Assembly (NCBI GenBank): GCA_964036315.1
Contig: OZ038496.1
Location: forward strand, 12,945,035 to 13,009,034
DNA length: 64,000 nt
Source of the DNA: Acanthosepion esculentum
Lineage: Eukaryota; Mollusca; Cephalopoda; Sepiida; Sepiidae
Reading direction: 5' to 3'
How positions within the stretch are numbered: position 1 is the stretch's first letter; the number at the start of each line of letters is the position of its first letter. A program made the position numbers and the translations under genes. Shown one piece after another: positions 8,114 through 19,640 of this stretch. The notes beneath the pieces were generated by a model. That model made no database searches, was not told the origin of the DNA, and was given only the letters and a program-made list of their open reading frames with translations.

Positions 8114-9760
8114 GTCATCGTAAAAAAATATTAATAATCCAAATCTACTAAATAAACGGAATTAACTTATTTCTAGTTGTATGCACAGAAAATTGTTTTT
8201 CTTCAAATAGTGTAATCCTGGATAACCCACATACACAGATTATCTCCCTCCAACAAGTCAAACGTATTTTACGAGTAGCGTTCAGAGTTAAAATTTTAAA
8301 TTTTAATCGTACTTCAATTTTCCTTCTTCTTTTTTTCACCCCTTTTAATATTATTGAGTCATACATAAACCTCATTTCCTTCACTTAAACCCTGGTTTGG
8401 ATCTAGTACCATTTTTGTTCTATTTTCATTTTGTTCTATGAATCAGCGTCCATCACATGAGCATTTGTATACTTCTTTTTTTAAATGTCTTGTGCCCGAT
8501 GACTTGGGTAACCAACGAAACTCGAGCCGCACATCAAACAGCAATTAAATTCACTTTTATCGTAAGTTTAGAGGGTTTTTTTATAATTCTAGTGATTGCT
8601 TTTCAAAACAGCAAACATTGCTGGGGTGTGAAGGTTGTGAAAATAATATCGGTGTCAAGGGAAAAACCCTCATTTTGAGATTACGTTTTTTTGGCGGGCA
8701 AGGTTCAAGTTTGCCTATATATTCTCAAGATAAGAAAAAACATGTTTTTCTTTTATTTCCTATTTCTAAAATAGACGTTTTTATTTACTTTGAAACGGCA
8801 CTTTACCAGCCATCACAAACTGAAAGGATGAAACGACGTCTGTAAAAAAAACACTGTATTTAAAACATAGTAGCATTTTAACGCGTTAAACGCGAATAAC
8901 TTTCTATAATACGTGTTTTATTAGGCAATTAATACCAGCATTATTATTATTGCTAATAAAAAAAAATTTTTTATAAGTTCCGAACGTATATTTTTCTTTT
9001 TATTTATTATAAATCTTCACGATAATTTAAGAAGCAAGCATAAAAAAACGTTACCGAAGGAGTGTAATATTTTACTTGAAATGTGAGCATAATGATTTTG
9101 TCTTTGATATCATTTGAGCAATAAAACCTTAATTTAATTATATTTTTTTTTAAATGGCAACCATAGTTAACGAGCCCTTGTGGTGGTACTCAATAACAAC
9201 TGGTTGGTTTTCCACACCAGATATAACCGTAGGGTTCAGTTAATTCGTCACTATCAGCTATCAGCCCTGCCCGAGAACAATTCCTAACAAGGCCCGTAGA
9301 TTTCTCTGTCATGTTTCACTTGAACTGGGCTTAAGCTTTTCCTGTTCCATCTGCAGTTAAACCCAAATTCTCTCGTTATATTCTCGGAGAAACTCAATTA
9401 AATCGATCTCCCGCCGAGTGTGGTAACCCTTTTTTCTGGTTGCTGGTTACGGTTGAGTGCTGGTGGGAGACTTGAAGGGGAAAAAAGTTATTTGATAAAC
9501 GAGCCAAACGCATTCTATTATCTTCACAAAGTAACGATTCCGCGTCGCTATTTAACCCATACTTGGAGGTGCAGAAAGATTGATTTACGGAATTCCTTAG
9601 AGCAATTGCAGGGAACTAAATGCAACGACGCTACTGGAATTCGGACACTGTTCTCTGATTTCTCATCACGAGTCGCTATCCATTGCACTATTCTTATACC
9701 CATTATATAAATCAATGTGTGTGTCTCAACGGCTGCTGTGATGCGTCTAGTATGGTAATT
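8114..9760. other. Unassigned interval, no supported gene
   Basis: AT-rich left half and mixed right half. Short open frames on both strands show no motif I recognise, no repeat relation within the window and no splice-bounded exon pattern. Confidence 0.4.
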
Positions 9761-9779
9761 TGTAGTGGTAGTGCTTGTC

Positions 9780-10434
9780 GCTTCTCGCTTTCAGCTACCG
9801 CCGCTGGCTAGCAGCAATGCGAAAAGGGGAGCCGAGTGCGTAAGTCCTCCCCTGCCAGTATATTGCCTCTCCATCAGCAAGACCTATGTAGTGCCTCCTC
9901 GTGGCGACATGGTAACCGAGCACCTTGCGGACTCGGGTTAAACTACAGGGGACGGGGGAGGAGTTTGACCCCCTTAACATGCGGCATGCAGGCCCACCGG
10001 TGTGTGGACACGCTCTGGTGCCCATGAACCAAACCCCAGCTATGTGTTAAAAAACTCCACTGCCTAATGGAAATCTTCGGGAGAGGAGAGGGCTAAAGAG
10101 TAAACCCTACGTAATTCCGGAGTGGAGATCGTAAGGCGGATGGACGGTACTTTGTGCTACCTTCCGGCAACTCCCGCAGCCGCGCTGGTACGAAACTGCA
10201 TTGGTTCATCCTTTCCTTTGGACTCTGCTAGCTGGGGAGATGGGGAACTAGGCGTCCGGGCAGCCCTAGTTCTCCATACATCCCGCCCAGGTTGGTGGCG
10301 CAAAAGTGCCTGGGAGACTGTCGCTCCAAAATGGGTCTATACAGTCACCAGAGGCGATGTAACTCCATCGCCTGGCACCTACAGCGCTACTCCATCGTCG
10401 ATCGAGACGGACGGATGCCGACGACGACGACGAT
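9780..10434 (+). repeat. GC-rich module ending in (GAC)n, probable retroposon 3' part
   Basis: A sharply GC-richer block ends in GCCGACGACGACGACGATAA, a simple tail like those at LINE/SINE 3' ends. The text (CCACCGGTGTGTGG, CTTCCGGCAACTCCCGCAGC, CCATCGTCGATCGAGACGG) resembles from memory a repeat common in mollusc genomes, but I cannot confirm the family. No long coding frame. Confidence 0.45.
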
Positions 10435-10985
10435 AAACCAATGTGCCGATATCGAAATACCGTCTTTGAAATTCACTGAAAAATGCTATGAACGTTTGTT
10501 CAAACCGAGTATAACTTGTTTCATGTGTAACTATATCAGAAATAAAAAAAGAGACGGGTAAATAGTACTTTATCATTATTACGTGACTAAAAAGGCAGTT
10601 ATTAAGATGATATGTGGTAAAGTTTAGTCTTAGTGTTAAACTATGCAGCGTTGAATGGCGTCGCACGTTACTTCATTTGGCATCGTTCATATCTTTGGCG
10701 CCATCTTGGATATGGCTGCCCTGCAGAGAATGTGATTATCTCTGATTTCAAAACCAGTGCCGCCATCTTAAATTATGTGAGCTGCGTCAAAGTCGAGGAG
10801 TTTATATGGAATCAAAACAAACAGCAGCGTGCAAAAATAACAGATTTAAAAAAAAATGTTTTCTCTTTTCTTTCTGTCAAGAACAGTTCTGGAAAAAATA
10901 CGATGTTATCTCGAGAAAAGATATTTAAAAATTGAGCACTGACTGATTCAAAAAATGCAAACGACATTCGCAATCACGCTTGCTT
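10435..10985. other. Unassigned interval
   Basis: No supported gene or repeat relation. Contains two CGCCATCTT-type motifs (about 10690 and 10765). Confidence 0.4.
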
Positions 10986-10994
10986 TCTGGCGAA

Positions 10995-11047
10995 AGATTA
11001 GAGTTAAGCAACGTTGGGCATGCTCAATGTTATGAGGGAGACCGAAG
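10995..11047 (+). repeat. 5S rRNA-like fragment
   Basis: GTTAAGCAACGTTGGGC and ATGAGGGAGACCG align in order and spacing with the middle of metazoan 5S rRNA (TTAAGCAACGTCGGGC...GATGGGAGACCG). The 5' third and the 3' end are degraded, so it is a derived fragment and not a gene. Confidence 0.65.
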
Positions 11048-11147
11048 TAAATTAACAAGAACGCAATATTTTGTAAAAATTGTGCGGTGCATCTCTGTTT
11101 TGTCCGCCATTTTTTATTTTATTTCGTGTAACTTCTGGACATAAATA

Positions 11148-11861
11148 CCGTATTTGACGGCATATAAGGCGTACTTTTTTATATTAAAAATATCTTTTAA
11201 AATTCCCCTGCATGCTATATGCCATATGTAGGCTTAAAATTCGCGATAGTCGTTCGAATTTAGCTACCTGGCAACTCCTATTAGTTTAGACTTAAACATG
11301 AAGGAGCAATGGAACACGTAGTTGGTAATGCCTGATCACGACCGTACACTTACAGAAAGAATAAAAAAAACCAGCTTTGCAAAAGTCTGCGAATGGGCGA
11401 AGCCAGCTTGGGATAATATTAGATCGGAAAGTGTTGAGAAATCTTTTTAAAAGTGTGGCATTGGCAATGCTCTCAATGGAACGGAAGATGGCGCATTATT
11501 TAACGACGATGACAGTAGTATTGAAAATAAGTATCAGAGTTTTGATAACGAAGACGACAAATTTTATGGATTTGAAGATGAATAAAATTTTAATGGTAAC
11601 TGTACTGTTTTGCTTAATTGTAATAACTGTTTGATTTTTAGTTCGTTTTCTTACCTTTGGATATAATAAAATTTTGATAGGCTCTTGTTCTCTTTTTCCT
11701 ATTATTTTTCGTTTAATTGTAATCATGGCTTGTTTAACCAAAATAATACCTCATAAATATAGCCTAGGCTGTACCATTTACTAATAATTTTACTTGATTT
11801 TCCCTGCTGAAATTGGGATGCGTCTTATACACCCGTGCGTCTTATATGCCGTAAAATATGG
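11148..11861 (+). mobile_element. pogo/Tigger-like DNA transposon, internally deleted
   Basis: Ends CCGTATTTGACGGCATATAA (from 11148) and the inverse CCATATTTTACGGCATATAA (to 11861) form terminal inverted repeats of about 28 bp, each bordered by TA. The interior carries the end of a transposase (11298-11585), then AT-rich filler. About 714 bp. Confidence 0.85.
11298..11585 (+). pseudogene. pogo/Tigger-like transposase C-terminal remnant
   Basis: One plus-strand frame with two stops reads MKEQWNT-stop-LVMPDHDRT, KKTSFAKVCEWAKPAWDNIR, SESVEKSF-stop-KCGIGNALNG, TEDGALFNDDDSS, ending YGFEDE-stop. The CEW-x-AW-x-I-x-(5)-KSFKKCGI-x-NALDGTED pattern is the C-terminal end of pogo-type DDE transposases. 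The frame upstream (ATPISLDLN) resembles the family's LQPLDVSLN block with a deletion after it. The catalytic domain and DNA-binding domain are absent. Dead copy. Confidence 0.85.
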
Positions 11862-12482
11862 TAATCCATTTTCTTTTTAAATTGCCATGCATTTTGCTGT
11901 ATTTCCTGTTGCCTTCTTCATGTTTGAATTCATTGGCTTGCTTCTCTTAAACTGGTTGCTATCTAAAGTTCGGGAAAGAAAGTGTTGAAATAGATAAATA
12001 CTACTACAGCTTTTAGCCCCAATTTTTTTTCCCACACTTCTTGACTATGAAGATCCCTCCCGTTTTCTTGCTTCCCTGATAAATACAATATTCAAATATT
12101 TAAATTCAATGTCAATCGCCATCTTCTATCTTCCTGACCCCTGTTCATATTTCGCCCTTTTCATAATCCTCCCTATACTAATTCTGTTCTCTCACATTGA
12201 CTCCCTATAAGCCTCTACGTATTAGTGACATTCCTGCCTTTTGGGGATGAAATAAGTAAATAAAATCTAGAAAAAGCAATTTTGGTGCCTCTCTCTCTCT
12301 CTCTCTCTCCCCCCCCCCGTTGTCATATCTGGTGAATGAAGACTGGGCAGCTCCAGCCTGGATATATCAGAATTACTGTATATTTTACCTGATCTGACTC
12401 TTTTAAAGAGACAACAAGGTAGGAGGAGTCAGGTACATAGTGAAATAATACAAGGAGGCGATCATATTTACAATCTTTAGCG

Positions 12483-12568
<86 letters not shown>

Positions 12569-12660
12569 TAAACTACCTGTGATGAGTTAGGTCAACCTTG
12601 CTGTGTTTACTCTTTACATTTAGTTTCATGAAGAGTTTGTGAATGTAGAGATATTTTTAA
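11862..12660. other. Intergenic, with (CT)n and (TA)n microsatellites
   Basis: Contains a (CT)n run with a C stretch near 12291-12319 and a (TA)n run 12487-12560. No gene seen. Confidence 0.6.
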
Positions 12661-12674
12661 AAAATACTTTTATT

Positions 12675-13575
12675 TGCAGTCATTGAAGTTGCTGTCTACA
12701 TTTAAAAAGAATTTGTCTATTTGAAGAAAGTTGAACAATAAGAGCTTGGAATTTGGAATGTCAAAATTCGTTCGGATTCGATACAATGACATAAAATATT
12801 GTTGCTGTGCCGCGCGTAATTCGGCTGTTTAGAATAATCAAACGATTTCCATTGAAGGAATAAAATTCAGTAGAAAAGACAACGTAGTTTCAACAAATGA
12901 ACATTAATTTAATATAACGACAAGAATACAAGTCATTGGCCATATATTGGAAAGTAATGTCTTTTTGTTTGGGTTAATAAAATTCTAAAATAAAACATGA
13001 ATTCGCTTTCTGTAAGCGTGTGAGAATCAATGAAATGTTGTTATATGTGTGTTTGTGTGAAAAAGTCATCACAGTGTCCGTGGCTCATAGTAAAGGGGAC
13101 ACAAGAGATAGAATTTGTTTCTTACTGTGGACGGTGTTGCCGTAGTCTGAAGCGGTCTCGTTGAAGTTTGTCAGCGCTCTCTCTTTTGGCATGAGATCAT
13201 GAAATTCACAAACGAAAGTGGCGTGGACCTTGACGTCAGCTGCGCATATCCTGTATGGGGTTGGATTTCCTGTGTTTTATACACGTTCTTGTAAGAAAAT
13301 CGGCTCAATCCCCCACTTCCTACACAATAATAAATTCTTTCTTTCCCCAACTCTCTCTATATATGACATGTTTATATCTTTCTTTTCCTCGCTCTCTATA
13401 TATGACTTCTGGCAAACACTCAAGATACAAAGTTCACAGAGTTTTATATAGTAATAAGGTAAATCTGCCTCCCTTTATTTGTCCGTTTCTGCTTATCTCA
13501 TTTATAGCAACTTTGATAACAGTCGATAGATATTATATTCTTTCTTTCTTACTTACTTTGTAGGTTTGCACGCCC

Positions 13576-13624
<49 letters not shown>

Positions 13625-13930
13625 AAGTCATTTTCATTCATGCTTTCTTGCCTGCTTCCCATGTCTGCATTCCTTTCTCTCACTTCCGATCTCGTTTTCA
13701 GCAAGGTAATAAAGCCACTAAAACTCAGCTGAGAGGATATTAAAAAAATAGAACATTATTGAGGAGAGAGAACAATAAAATTACGTGCAGCACCGTAACA
13801 ATATTTTATGTTATTGTATCGAAAACCCAACACTCCGAATTTTGACATTCCAAGCTCTTTTTGTTCAACTGTCTTCAAACAGACAATTATTTTAATGTTG
13901 AAAGCAACTTCAGTAAAAGACAGAAGACAA
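12675..13930. repeat. Inverted repeat, about 140-bp arms 1 kb apart
   Basis: Arms about 12675-12812 and 13795-13930. Shared blocks include TTGAACAA(T/A)AAGAGCTTGGAA, GAATGTCAAAATTCG, CGATACAA and CATAAAATATTGTT, with indels. The 1-kb interior has no recognised transposase, a (CT)n run at 13574-13621 and AT-rich DNA. Possibly a non-autonomous DNA transposon with subterminal inverted repeats; real ends not found. Confidence 0.6.
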
Positions 13931-13950
13931 TAAAGAAGGAAACTGCGATC

Positions 13951-14014
<64 letters not shown>

Positions 14015-14043
14015 CAGAGAAAGAGAGAGGGGAATGACCCGAT

Positions 14044-14087
<44 letters not shown>

Positions 14088-14217
14088 AATGATCTGACTA
14101 GATAGATAGATACAGAGAAAGAGAGAGGAATGACCCGACTAGATAGATAGATAGATAGATAGAAATGATCTGACTAGATAGATAGATACAGAGAAAGAGA
14201 GAGAGGAATGACCCGAC

Positions 14218-14293
<76 letters not shown>

Positions 14294-14343
14294 AATGTTC
14301 TGACTAGATAGATACAGAGAAAGAGAGAGAGAAATTATCCGAC

Positions 14344-14416
<73 letters not shown>

Positions 14417-14524
14417 TAAACACAAAGATAGAAAGTAAGAAAGAAAGAAAGATAGAAACTGAAACAGATAGATATATAAATAAATAGATACATATCGACT
14501 GACATAAATATAAAGATAAAACAC

Positions 14525-14587
<63 letters not shown>
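13951..14587. repeat. (GATA)n array with interspersed spacers
   Basis: GATA runs alternate with a recurrent spacer (CAGAGAAAGAGAGAGG-AATGACCCGACTA or AAATGATCTGACTA) and, to the right, AAACACAAAGA plus (GAAA)n. The minus strand reads as YLSI-type open frames. Confidence 0.95.
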
Positions 14588-14588
<1 letters not shown>

Positions 14589-14737
14589 TGCTGTAGCATA
14601 TCTACGGGCGATATGGGTATGTCCCCATTCACATAAATACAGTAATAAATACTGTATGTTGGTTTGTTGTTGCTGGTCAAATTCTCTGTCTCCGAAGGGC
14701 AGAGTCTCATCTCGTAAAACAGCTACACGACCTCGTT

Positions 14738-14860
14738 TTATAGGGGTCTAGAGGGAATGTTTGGACGAGCCTACGGGCTCGGATATCCCACATTAAATTC
14801 GGCCTTGTGCCACATCTTACCGCGTGGGGCGGTTGTAGATATTCTGTTGTTGGAGATTCA
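14738..14860 (+). repeat. Dispersed repeat with conserved UACG hairpin, copy 2
   Basis: Matches 4971-5075: GAGCCTACGGGCTCGG, CCCACATTAAA, CGGCCTTGTGCCACAT, CGTGGG. It sits in the 400-bp island between two GATA arrays. Confidence 0.6.
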
Positions 14861-15011
14861 TTGTGGAATTCACTTGACACACTTCTAGCAGTTGACACCA
14901 TCTTCTACGCACCGCTGGCGGATCTTATATGTGTTGTTCTTGTCCTAAATATTATCGTTCATTACCAACCTTCATGTGATTATTCTATTCAGTTACTTCC
15001 CCTAAGTTACA

Positions 15012-15012
<1 letters not shown>

Positions 15013-15079
<67 letters not shown>

Positions 15080-15134
15080 AATACAAAGAAAGAAAGAAAG
15101 AAAGACAGACAGAAAGAAAGACAGAAAGAAACTG

Positions 15135-15196
<62 letters not shown>

Positions 15197-15255
15197 AATA
15201 CAAAGAAAGAAAGAAAGAAAGAAAGACAGACAGAAAGAAAGACAGAAAGAAACTG

Positions 15256-15289
<34 letters not shown>

Positions 15290-15395
15290 AACACAAAGAT
15301 AGAAAGAAAGAAAGAACGAAAGAAAGAAACTGAAACAGATAGATATATAAATAAATAGATACATATCGACTGACATAAATATATAGATAAAACAC

Positions 15396-15428
<33 letters not shown>

Positions 15429-15575
15429 GACGTGCATAGATATACAGATAAAAAAATAAAGAAAATAAGAAAAAAAGACTCCGAAACAGATAGATATATA
15501 AATACATAGATACATATAGACTGACATAGATATATAGATAAAACACAAAGAAAGAAAGAATTAAAGAAAGAAACT

Positions 15576-15617
<42 letters not shown>

Positions 15618-15632
15618 AACAGAGTGAGATAG
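15013..15632. repeat. (GATA)n array with (GAAA)n spacers
   Basis: GATA runs separated by AAA(A/C)ACAAAGAAAGAAAG and GACAGACAGAAAG blocks that recur in a loose higher order. Confidence 0.95.
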
Positions 15633-16340
15633 AAAGTGACAGCCTGCTTAAATATATATTGTTTGGAATTATTGTATTTCCGTAAAGTGTTTTCAAGACA
15701 CATAAAAGTGTTTCTCATGCCGCCTGACCCTGTAATGAATTAAAACAGACACAAATAAAACTATTTCTTCAGCCGTCCATTAGCTTCGTGTCCAACTTCT
15801 CTTCGTCATCGTTTGCAAATGAAATCTTCGAAATGTCTTCAGAGTTAATTCGGCTCTTTACCGCCCGTGCAATCAATCATCTGGAGTCAGTCAGCGGAAA
15901 ATTTCCGAATATCGGAAAATACGTTCAGCTTGAACTTGCGAAAAAGAACACTGGACAATGTTAAACTATTTTTCTTTTTCTTCCAGTCCAAGAGAAAATT
16001 TAATTTTTGCCCAATATTGTCAGAGACTCGACTTGAACGCAATCAATTGATGGTATGGTTCTTCTCCCGGCTTGGTTGGATTATAAAGTTGTATTTTATT
16101 ATGAATTACTGGAGTCTAGACGAAGTGATAGCGCGCAATGATACAGTTACGAATTGGTTCGTTTCTATGAACGATACCTTGCAATAGAAAGACCGTCAAC
16201 GATGCCTACCAATCGAAAAAGAAAAAAACACTTCAAATTTTCTTCATGGCTTCTTTTTTCCTTTTCTTTCCTCCTCCTTCTTCTTCATCTTTTTCTTCTT
16301 CAATGGAACCTACTTCTTCACAGTATTCTTTCCTCCTCCT
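15633..16340. other. Unassigned interval
   Basis: No supported gene; the right end is TTC/TCC-rich and leads into an ATT repeat. Confidence 0.4.
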
Positions 16341-16344
16341 CCTC

Positions 16345-16345
<1 letters not shown>

Positions 16346-16395
<50 letters not shown>

Positions 16396-16835
16396 TCCTT
16401 TGATTTCTGATGTGTACTCATTTCTTTCCGGGTCCCGCCAAGGGACCTAAGATTAGAAATGGTATCATGACGTTTTCCACTGCAAAAAAAAAATTACATA
16501 GACAAAACCCTTCGTAAGGTGTGGGGTGTACTCTTGAGAACAATTTTTTGTATTTCTTTAAGGCATGGGCTTCCAGGGATCACTTCAATTAGTCTACTGG
16601 AATCTTTTCTAACGAATCCGAGGGCTCCAACTCAAACAGGGATTGTTGATGTTCCCATGTGCCACATTTTTGAGATTTCGATTTCAAGGTCCTTGTATTT
16701 TGATAGCTTTTTGAAGATCTTCAAAGATACATTGCAGTCTGCAGGGACTGTCATGTCAATAAGGAGTCACCTTTTTGTGTGCGATCTCTAATAACAATGT
16801 CAGGGTGGCTAGCTTTGATTGTTCTGATTATTTAA
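16346..16835 (-). pseudogene. LINE 3'-end fragment with (AAT)n tail, copy A
   Basis: On the minus strand a degraded coding segment reads (across a stop) KKLSKYKDLEIEISKMWHM, then VGALG, and KEIQKIVL...TPHTLRRVLS. This is the post-RT C-terminus of a LINE family typified by KYKDLEIE...VVPVVIGALG...LRR-hydrophobic. It is followed by a conserved 3' UTR (GTCATGATACCATTTCTAAT, CTTAGGTCCC, GCGGGACCC) and an (AAT)n tail at 16346-16395. Non-LTR elements with simple-repeat tails integrate by target-primed reverse transcription. No catalytic domain remains. Confidence 0.75.
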
Positions 16836-16854
16836 CTTCTGTTCACATTTCCTT

Positions 16855-17285
16855 TCGGGTTCCAGCCAAGGACTTAAGGTCAGAAATGGCGTAATGAGAT
16901 TTTCACTAAATATTTTTAAAATAAATAAATAAAGAGGCAACCTAAGATCACACACATTTTACATAGATAAAGCCCTTCGTAAGATGTGAGCTGTACCTTT
17001 GAGTACAATTTTTTTTGTATTTCTATAAGGAATCCTGTCAATGAGTTTATCGGAAACTTCTCCAATAAACCGGTGGGGGGTTACAAATACAACTAGAATT
17101 ATTAATATTTTTGTGTGCCACATTTTTTTAGATTTCTAATTTCAAGATCCTTGTATTTCAATAGTTTTTTAAAGATCTTCAAAGATACATTACAGACTGC
17201 AGGATCCGCCATGTCAATATGAAAGTACATCCTGTTTTACTGATCTTTAATCTCGATGGCTGGGTGATTAGCTTTGATTGTTCTG
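16855..17285 (-). pseudogene. LINE 3'-end fragment, copy B (more degraded)
   Basis: Same order as copy A: 3' UTR words near 16855-16900 (inverse of GGGTTCCAGCCAAGGACTTA), and ACATAGATAAAGCCCTTCGT corresponding to LRRVLS. The C-terminal coding words around 17130-17200 include CAAGATCCTTGTATTT (antisense of KYKDLE). Many indels. Confidence 0.6.
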
Positions 17286-17309
17286 CTTGTGTGTATATGT
17301 TTAAGCGTT

Positions 17310-17825
17310 TCACCCAAGCAAGGCGGGAAGGGGTTACAGAGAACTGGAGCGAGTCCAAATAGGAGTGATAGAGGAAAGGATGAAGAGAAGAATAGGGGAT
17401 AGATCAAGGCATCTGTAAACGTCGATTGACATCACATTTGAATAGTTGGAGATTAACGCTATCAGGGAAACAGGAAAAGGGGAGGAACTTCCACAGGCGA
17501 GAGGTGCGAGACATGAAGCTATTGGAGTAGAAGAGACAGCTACATTTAACAGTTTCGCCAGTGAAAGGGTGAGAGCGAGATGCCAGCCTAGTAGAACGCT
17601 TAAATTCATGAAGTCTGGGAACCAGCGAAAGCAGCTCACCAGAGCAGTTACCATGAAAGTATTTGTAAAAAAGACAGAGAGAGGCGACGGCACGTCTGTG
17701 AGAGAGCAACTGCAGACGAGATGCCAGATCAGGGCCAATTACCTTACATGTCCGTCTCTGGATCTTATCAAGAACCTTGAGACAAACAGAAGGGGTACCG
17801 GACCATATATGTCAGCAATACTCCA
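17310..17825 (-). pseudogene. Jockey-like LINE, RT C-terminal fragment, copy 1
   Basis: The minus strand reads HRRAVASLCLFYKYFHGNC, SGELLSLVPRLHEFKRSTR, LASRSHPFTGETVKC, SRTSRLWKFLPFSCFPDS, VNLQLFKCDVNRRL. The L-FYKYF-G-C-x-EL and LP-x-(S/H)-CFP-x-(2)-YNLQLFKx-VNRxL patterns mark the very end of Jockey-type LINE reverse transcriptase proteins. The 3' end is near TTTCACCCAAGCAAGGCGGG (plus strand, about 17305). The right border is a TTC microsatellite. A second copy lies at 34.02-34.59 kb. Confidence 0.85.
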
Positions 17826-17826
17826 G

Positions 17827-17935
17827 CAATACTTCTTCTTCTTCTTTTTCTTCTTCTTCTTCTTCTTCTTCTTTTTCTTCTTCTTCTTCTTCTTTTTCTT
17901 CTTCTTCTTCTTCTTCTTCTTCTTCTTCTTCACAT
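17827..17935. repeat. (TTC)n microsatellite
   Basis: CTT/TTC triplets with occasional TTT; produces poly-Phe, poly-Ser and poly-Lys open frames. Confidence 0.95.
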
Positions 17936-18112
17936 TCTGACTCTTTTTACCATTCTTCCTCTTCACGGACTTCTTCTTCACAAACCTTTTCTTAATATCA
18001 TTCATACATTTTGTCTTCATCTTCTTCATGGCCTCTGCTTGTTCACAGCTCTCTCCTGACCTTCCTCTATTCTTCTTCTTTTTCTTGCTGTTGTTGTTGT
18101 TCGTCTTCTTCT

Positions 18113-18460
18113 AATTATTATTATTATTATTATTATTTCCTTTGATTTTTGGCGTTTACACATTTCTTTCAGGGTCCCGCCCAGGAACCTAAAGTAAGAA
18201 ATGGCATCATGACACTTTACACTGACAAAAAAAAAATTACATAGATAAAGCCCTTCGTAAAGTATGGGCTGTACTTGTCAGAACAATATTTTGTATCTCT
18301 TTGAGGCATGGAATTCTAGGGATCCCTTCAAGTAGTCTACTGGAATCTTTTCCAAATAATCCTAGGGCTCCAACTACAACAGGGATTGTTGATATTCCCA
18401 TGTGCCACGTTTTTGAGATTTCAATTTCAAGGTCCTTGTATTTTGACAGCTTTTCGAATC
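18113..18460 (-). pseudogene. LINE 3'-end fragment with (AAT)n tail, copy C
   Basis: The best-preserved C-terminus of this family. The minus strand reads FEKLSKYKDLEIEISKTWHM, GISTIPVVVGALGLFGKDSS, RLLEGIPRIPCLKEIQNIVL, TSTAHTLRRALSM in one open frame. The 3' UTR has the same words as copy A (GCGGGACCC) and an (AAT)n tail at 18113-18137. The 5' side enters a palindrome at 18461-18510. Confidence 0.8.
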
Positions 18461-18510
18461 TCTTCAAAGATACATTGCAGTCCCTGCAGACTGCAATGTA
18501 TCTTTGAAGA
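18461..18510. repeat. Perfect 22-bp inverted repeat at a LINE breakpoint
   Basis: 18461-18482 and 18489-18510 are exact inverse copies (core AAGATACATTGCAGTC) around CCTGCA. The right arm is followed by (ATT)n at 18516-18560. This is an inverted junction inside copy C. Confidence 0.9.
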
Positions 18511-18513
18511 TAT

Positions 18514-18560
<47 letters not shown>

Positions 18561-18744
18561 TCCATACTTCTTCTTCCAAAATATTATCTTCCTCTTCATC
18601 ACAGCATCGTTCCTTTGTTTTGTTTTTTCTTTCCGTCTCTTTCCTTGAACTTATTCAAAGATATTTTCTTCCTTCTTGGGTTTCATTATATAGTTACTCT
18701 TTTCCTTTCTTCGCAGAATTGTCCATTTTTCACCACTCTTCTTT

Positions 18745-19640
18745 CGTCCAGGGTAAGACGATAAACTATATCCAGCAGCAAAGCCTCTAATCAGGATGTT
18801 TCGAGGAGCGTGAAACCTCCTCTTAATTGCTGGTGTTCACAGTTCCATTCTGACGCGGAGTGGTAGCACCGCCTAGGGTCCCAGTTATGGGCAAATAGTT
18901 AACCCCGAAACTGAGGTCAAAACGCTATGAAAAATGTAAAAATAGGTTTTAATACCAATAATACATTTTTGGAAAAATTATTGCCAGCAATACATTTTTG
19001 AATGAAAAAAATATTACCAAGAATACATTTTTGGCAAACAATATTACAAGCAATACATTTTTGGCAAAAAATATTGCCAACAATATATTTTTGTAAAGAA
19101 TATTACCAGCAATACATTTTTGAAGGGAATATTACCAGAAATACATTTTTGGAAAACAAATATTACCAGCAATACATTTTTTTGAAAAAATATTACCAGC
19201 AATATAATTTTGAAAAAAAATATTACCAGCAATACATTTTTGAAAAAAAATATTACCAGCAATACATTTTTGATAAAGAAAATTTTACGAGCACTACATT
19301 TTTGAAAAAAAGTATTACCACAATACATTTTTTGAAAAAAAATATTACCAGCAATACATTTTTGAAAAAAATTATTACCAGCAATACATTTTTTGAAAAA
19401 ATATATTACCAGCAATACATTTTGGAAAAAAAAATATTACCAACAATACATTTATGAAAAAATTATTACCAGCAATAAATTTTGATAAAAAAATATTTCC
19501 GCAATACATTTTGGAAAAAAATATTACCAGCAATACATTTTTGAATAAAAAATATTACCAGCAATAAATATCTTGTTGGCATTAAATAATCCATTGAAGT
19601 TGTTATGCCATAAACCAAAGCAAACTAAACCAATCGAAAA
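18745..19640 (+). mobile_element. Family V composite (head + minisatellite + tail), locus 1
   Basis: Order: one 30-bp unit GTCCAGGGTAAGACGATAAA; a head of about 200 bp (CAGCAAAGCCTCTAATCAGG ... GTCCCAGTTATGGGCAAATA, GTTAACCCC); a minisatellite (about 18950-19570) of 28-33 bp units built on TATTACCAGCAATACATTTT plus poly-A; and the tail GGCATTAAATAATCCATTGA ending A-rich. The same order is found at 48.64-49.82 and 50.06-61.18 kb. A possible imperfect duplication (ACTCTTC) flanks it. Confidence 0.75.
18950..19570. repeat. AT-rich minisatellite, about 20 units
   Basis: Units of about 30 bp: ATTACCAGCAATACATTTTT followed by GAAAAAAA of variable length. Length differences lie in the A and T runs. 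Confidence 0.9.

Noticed and set aside
9420..9710. 96-codon plus-strand frame as a gene
   Set aside because: No motif, no repeat or family resemblance, and no neighbouring exon-like structure; length is within chance for the composition.
17446..17940. 164-codon plus-strand frame ending in poly-Phe
   Set aside because: Antisense to the Jockey-like RT C-terminus and extended by a TTC microsatellite.
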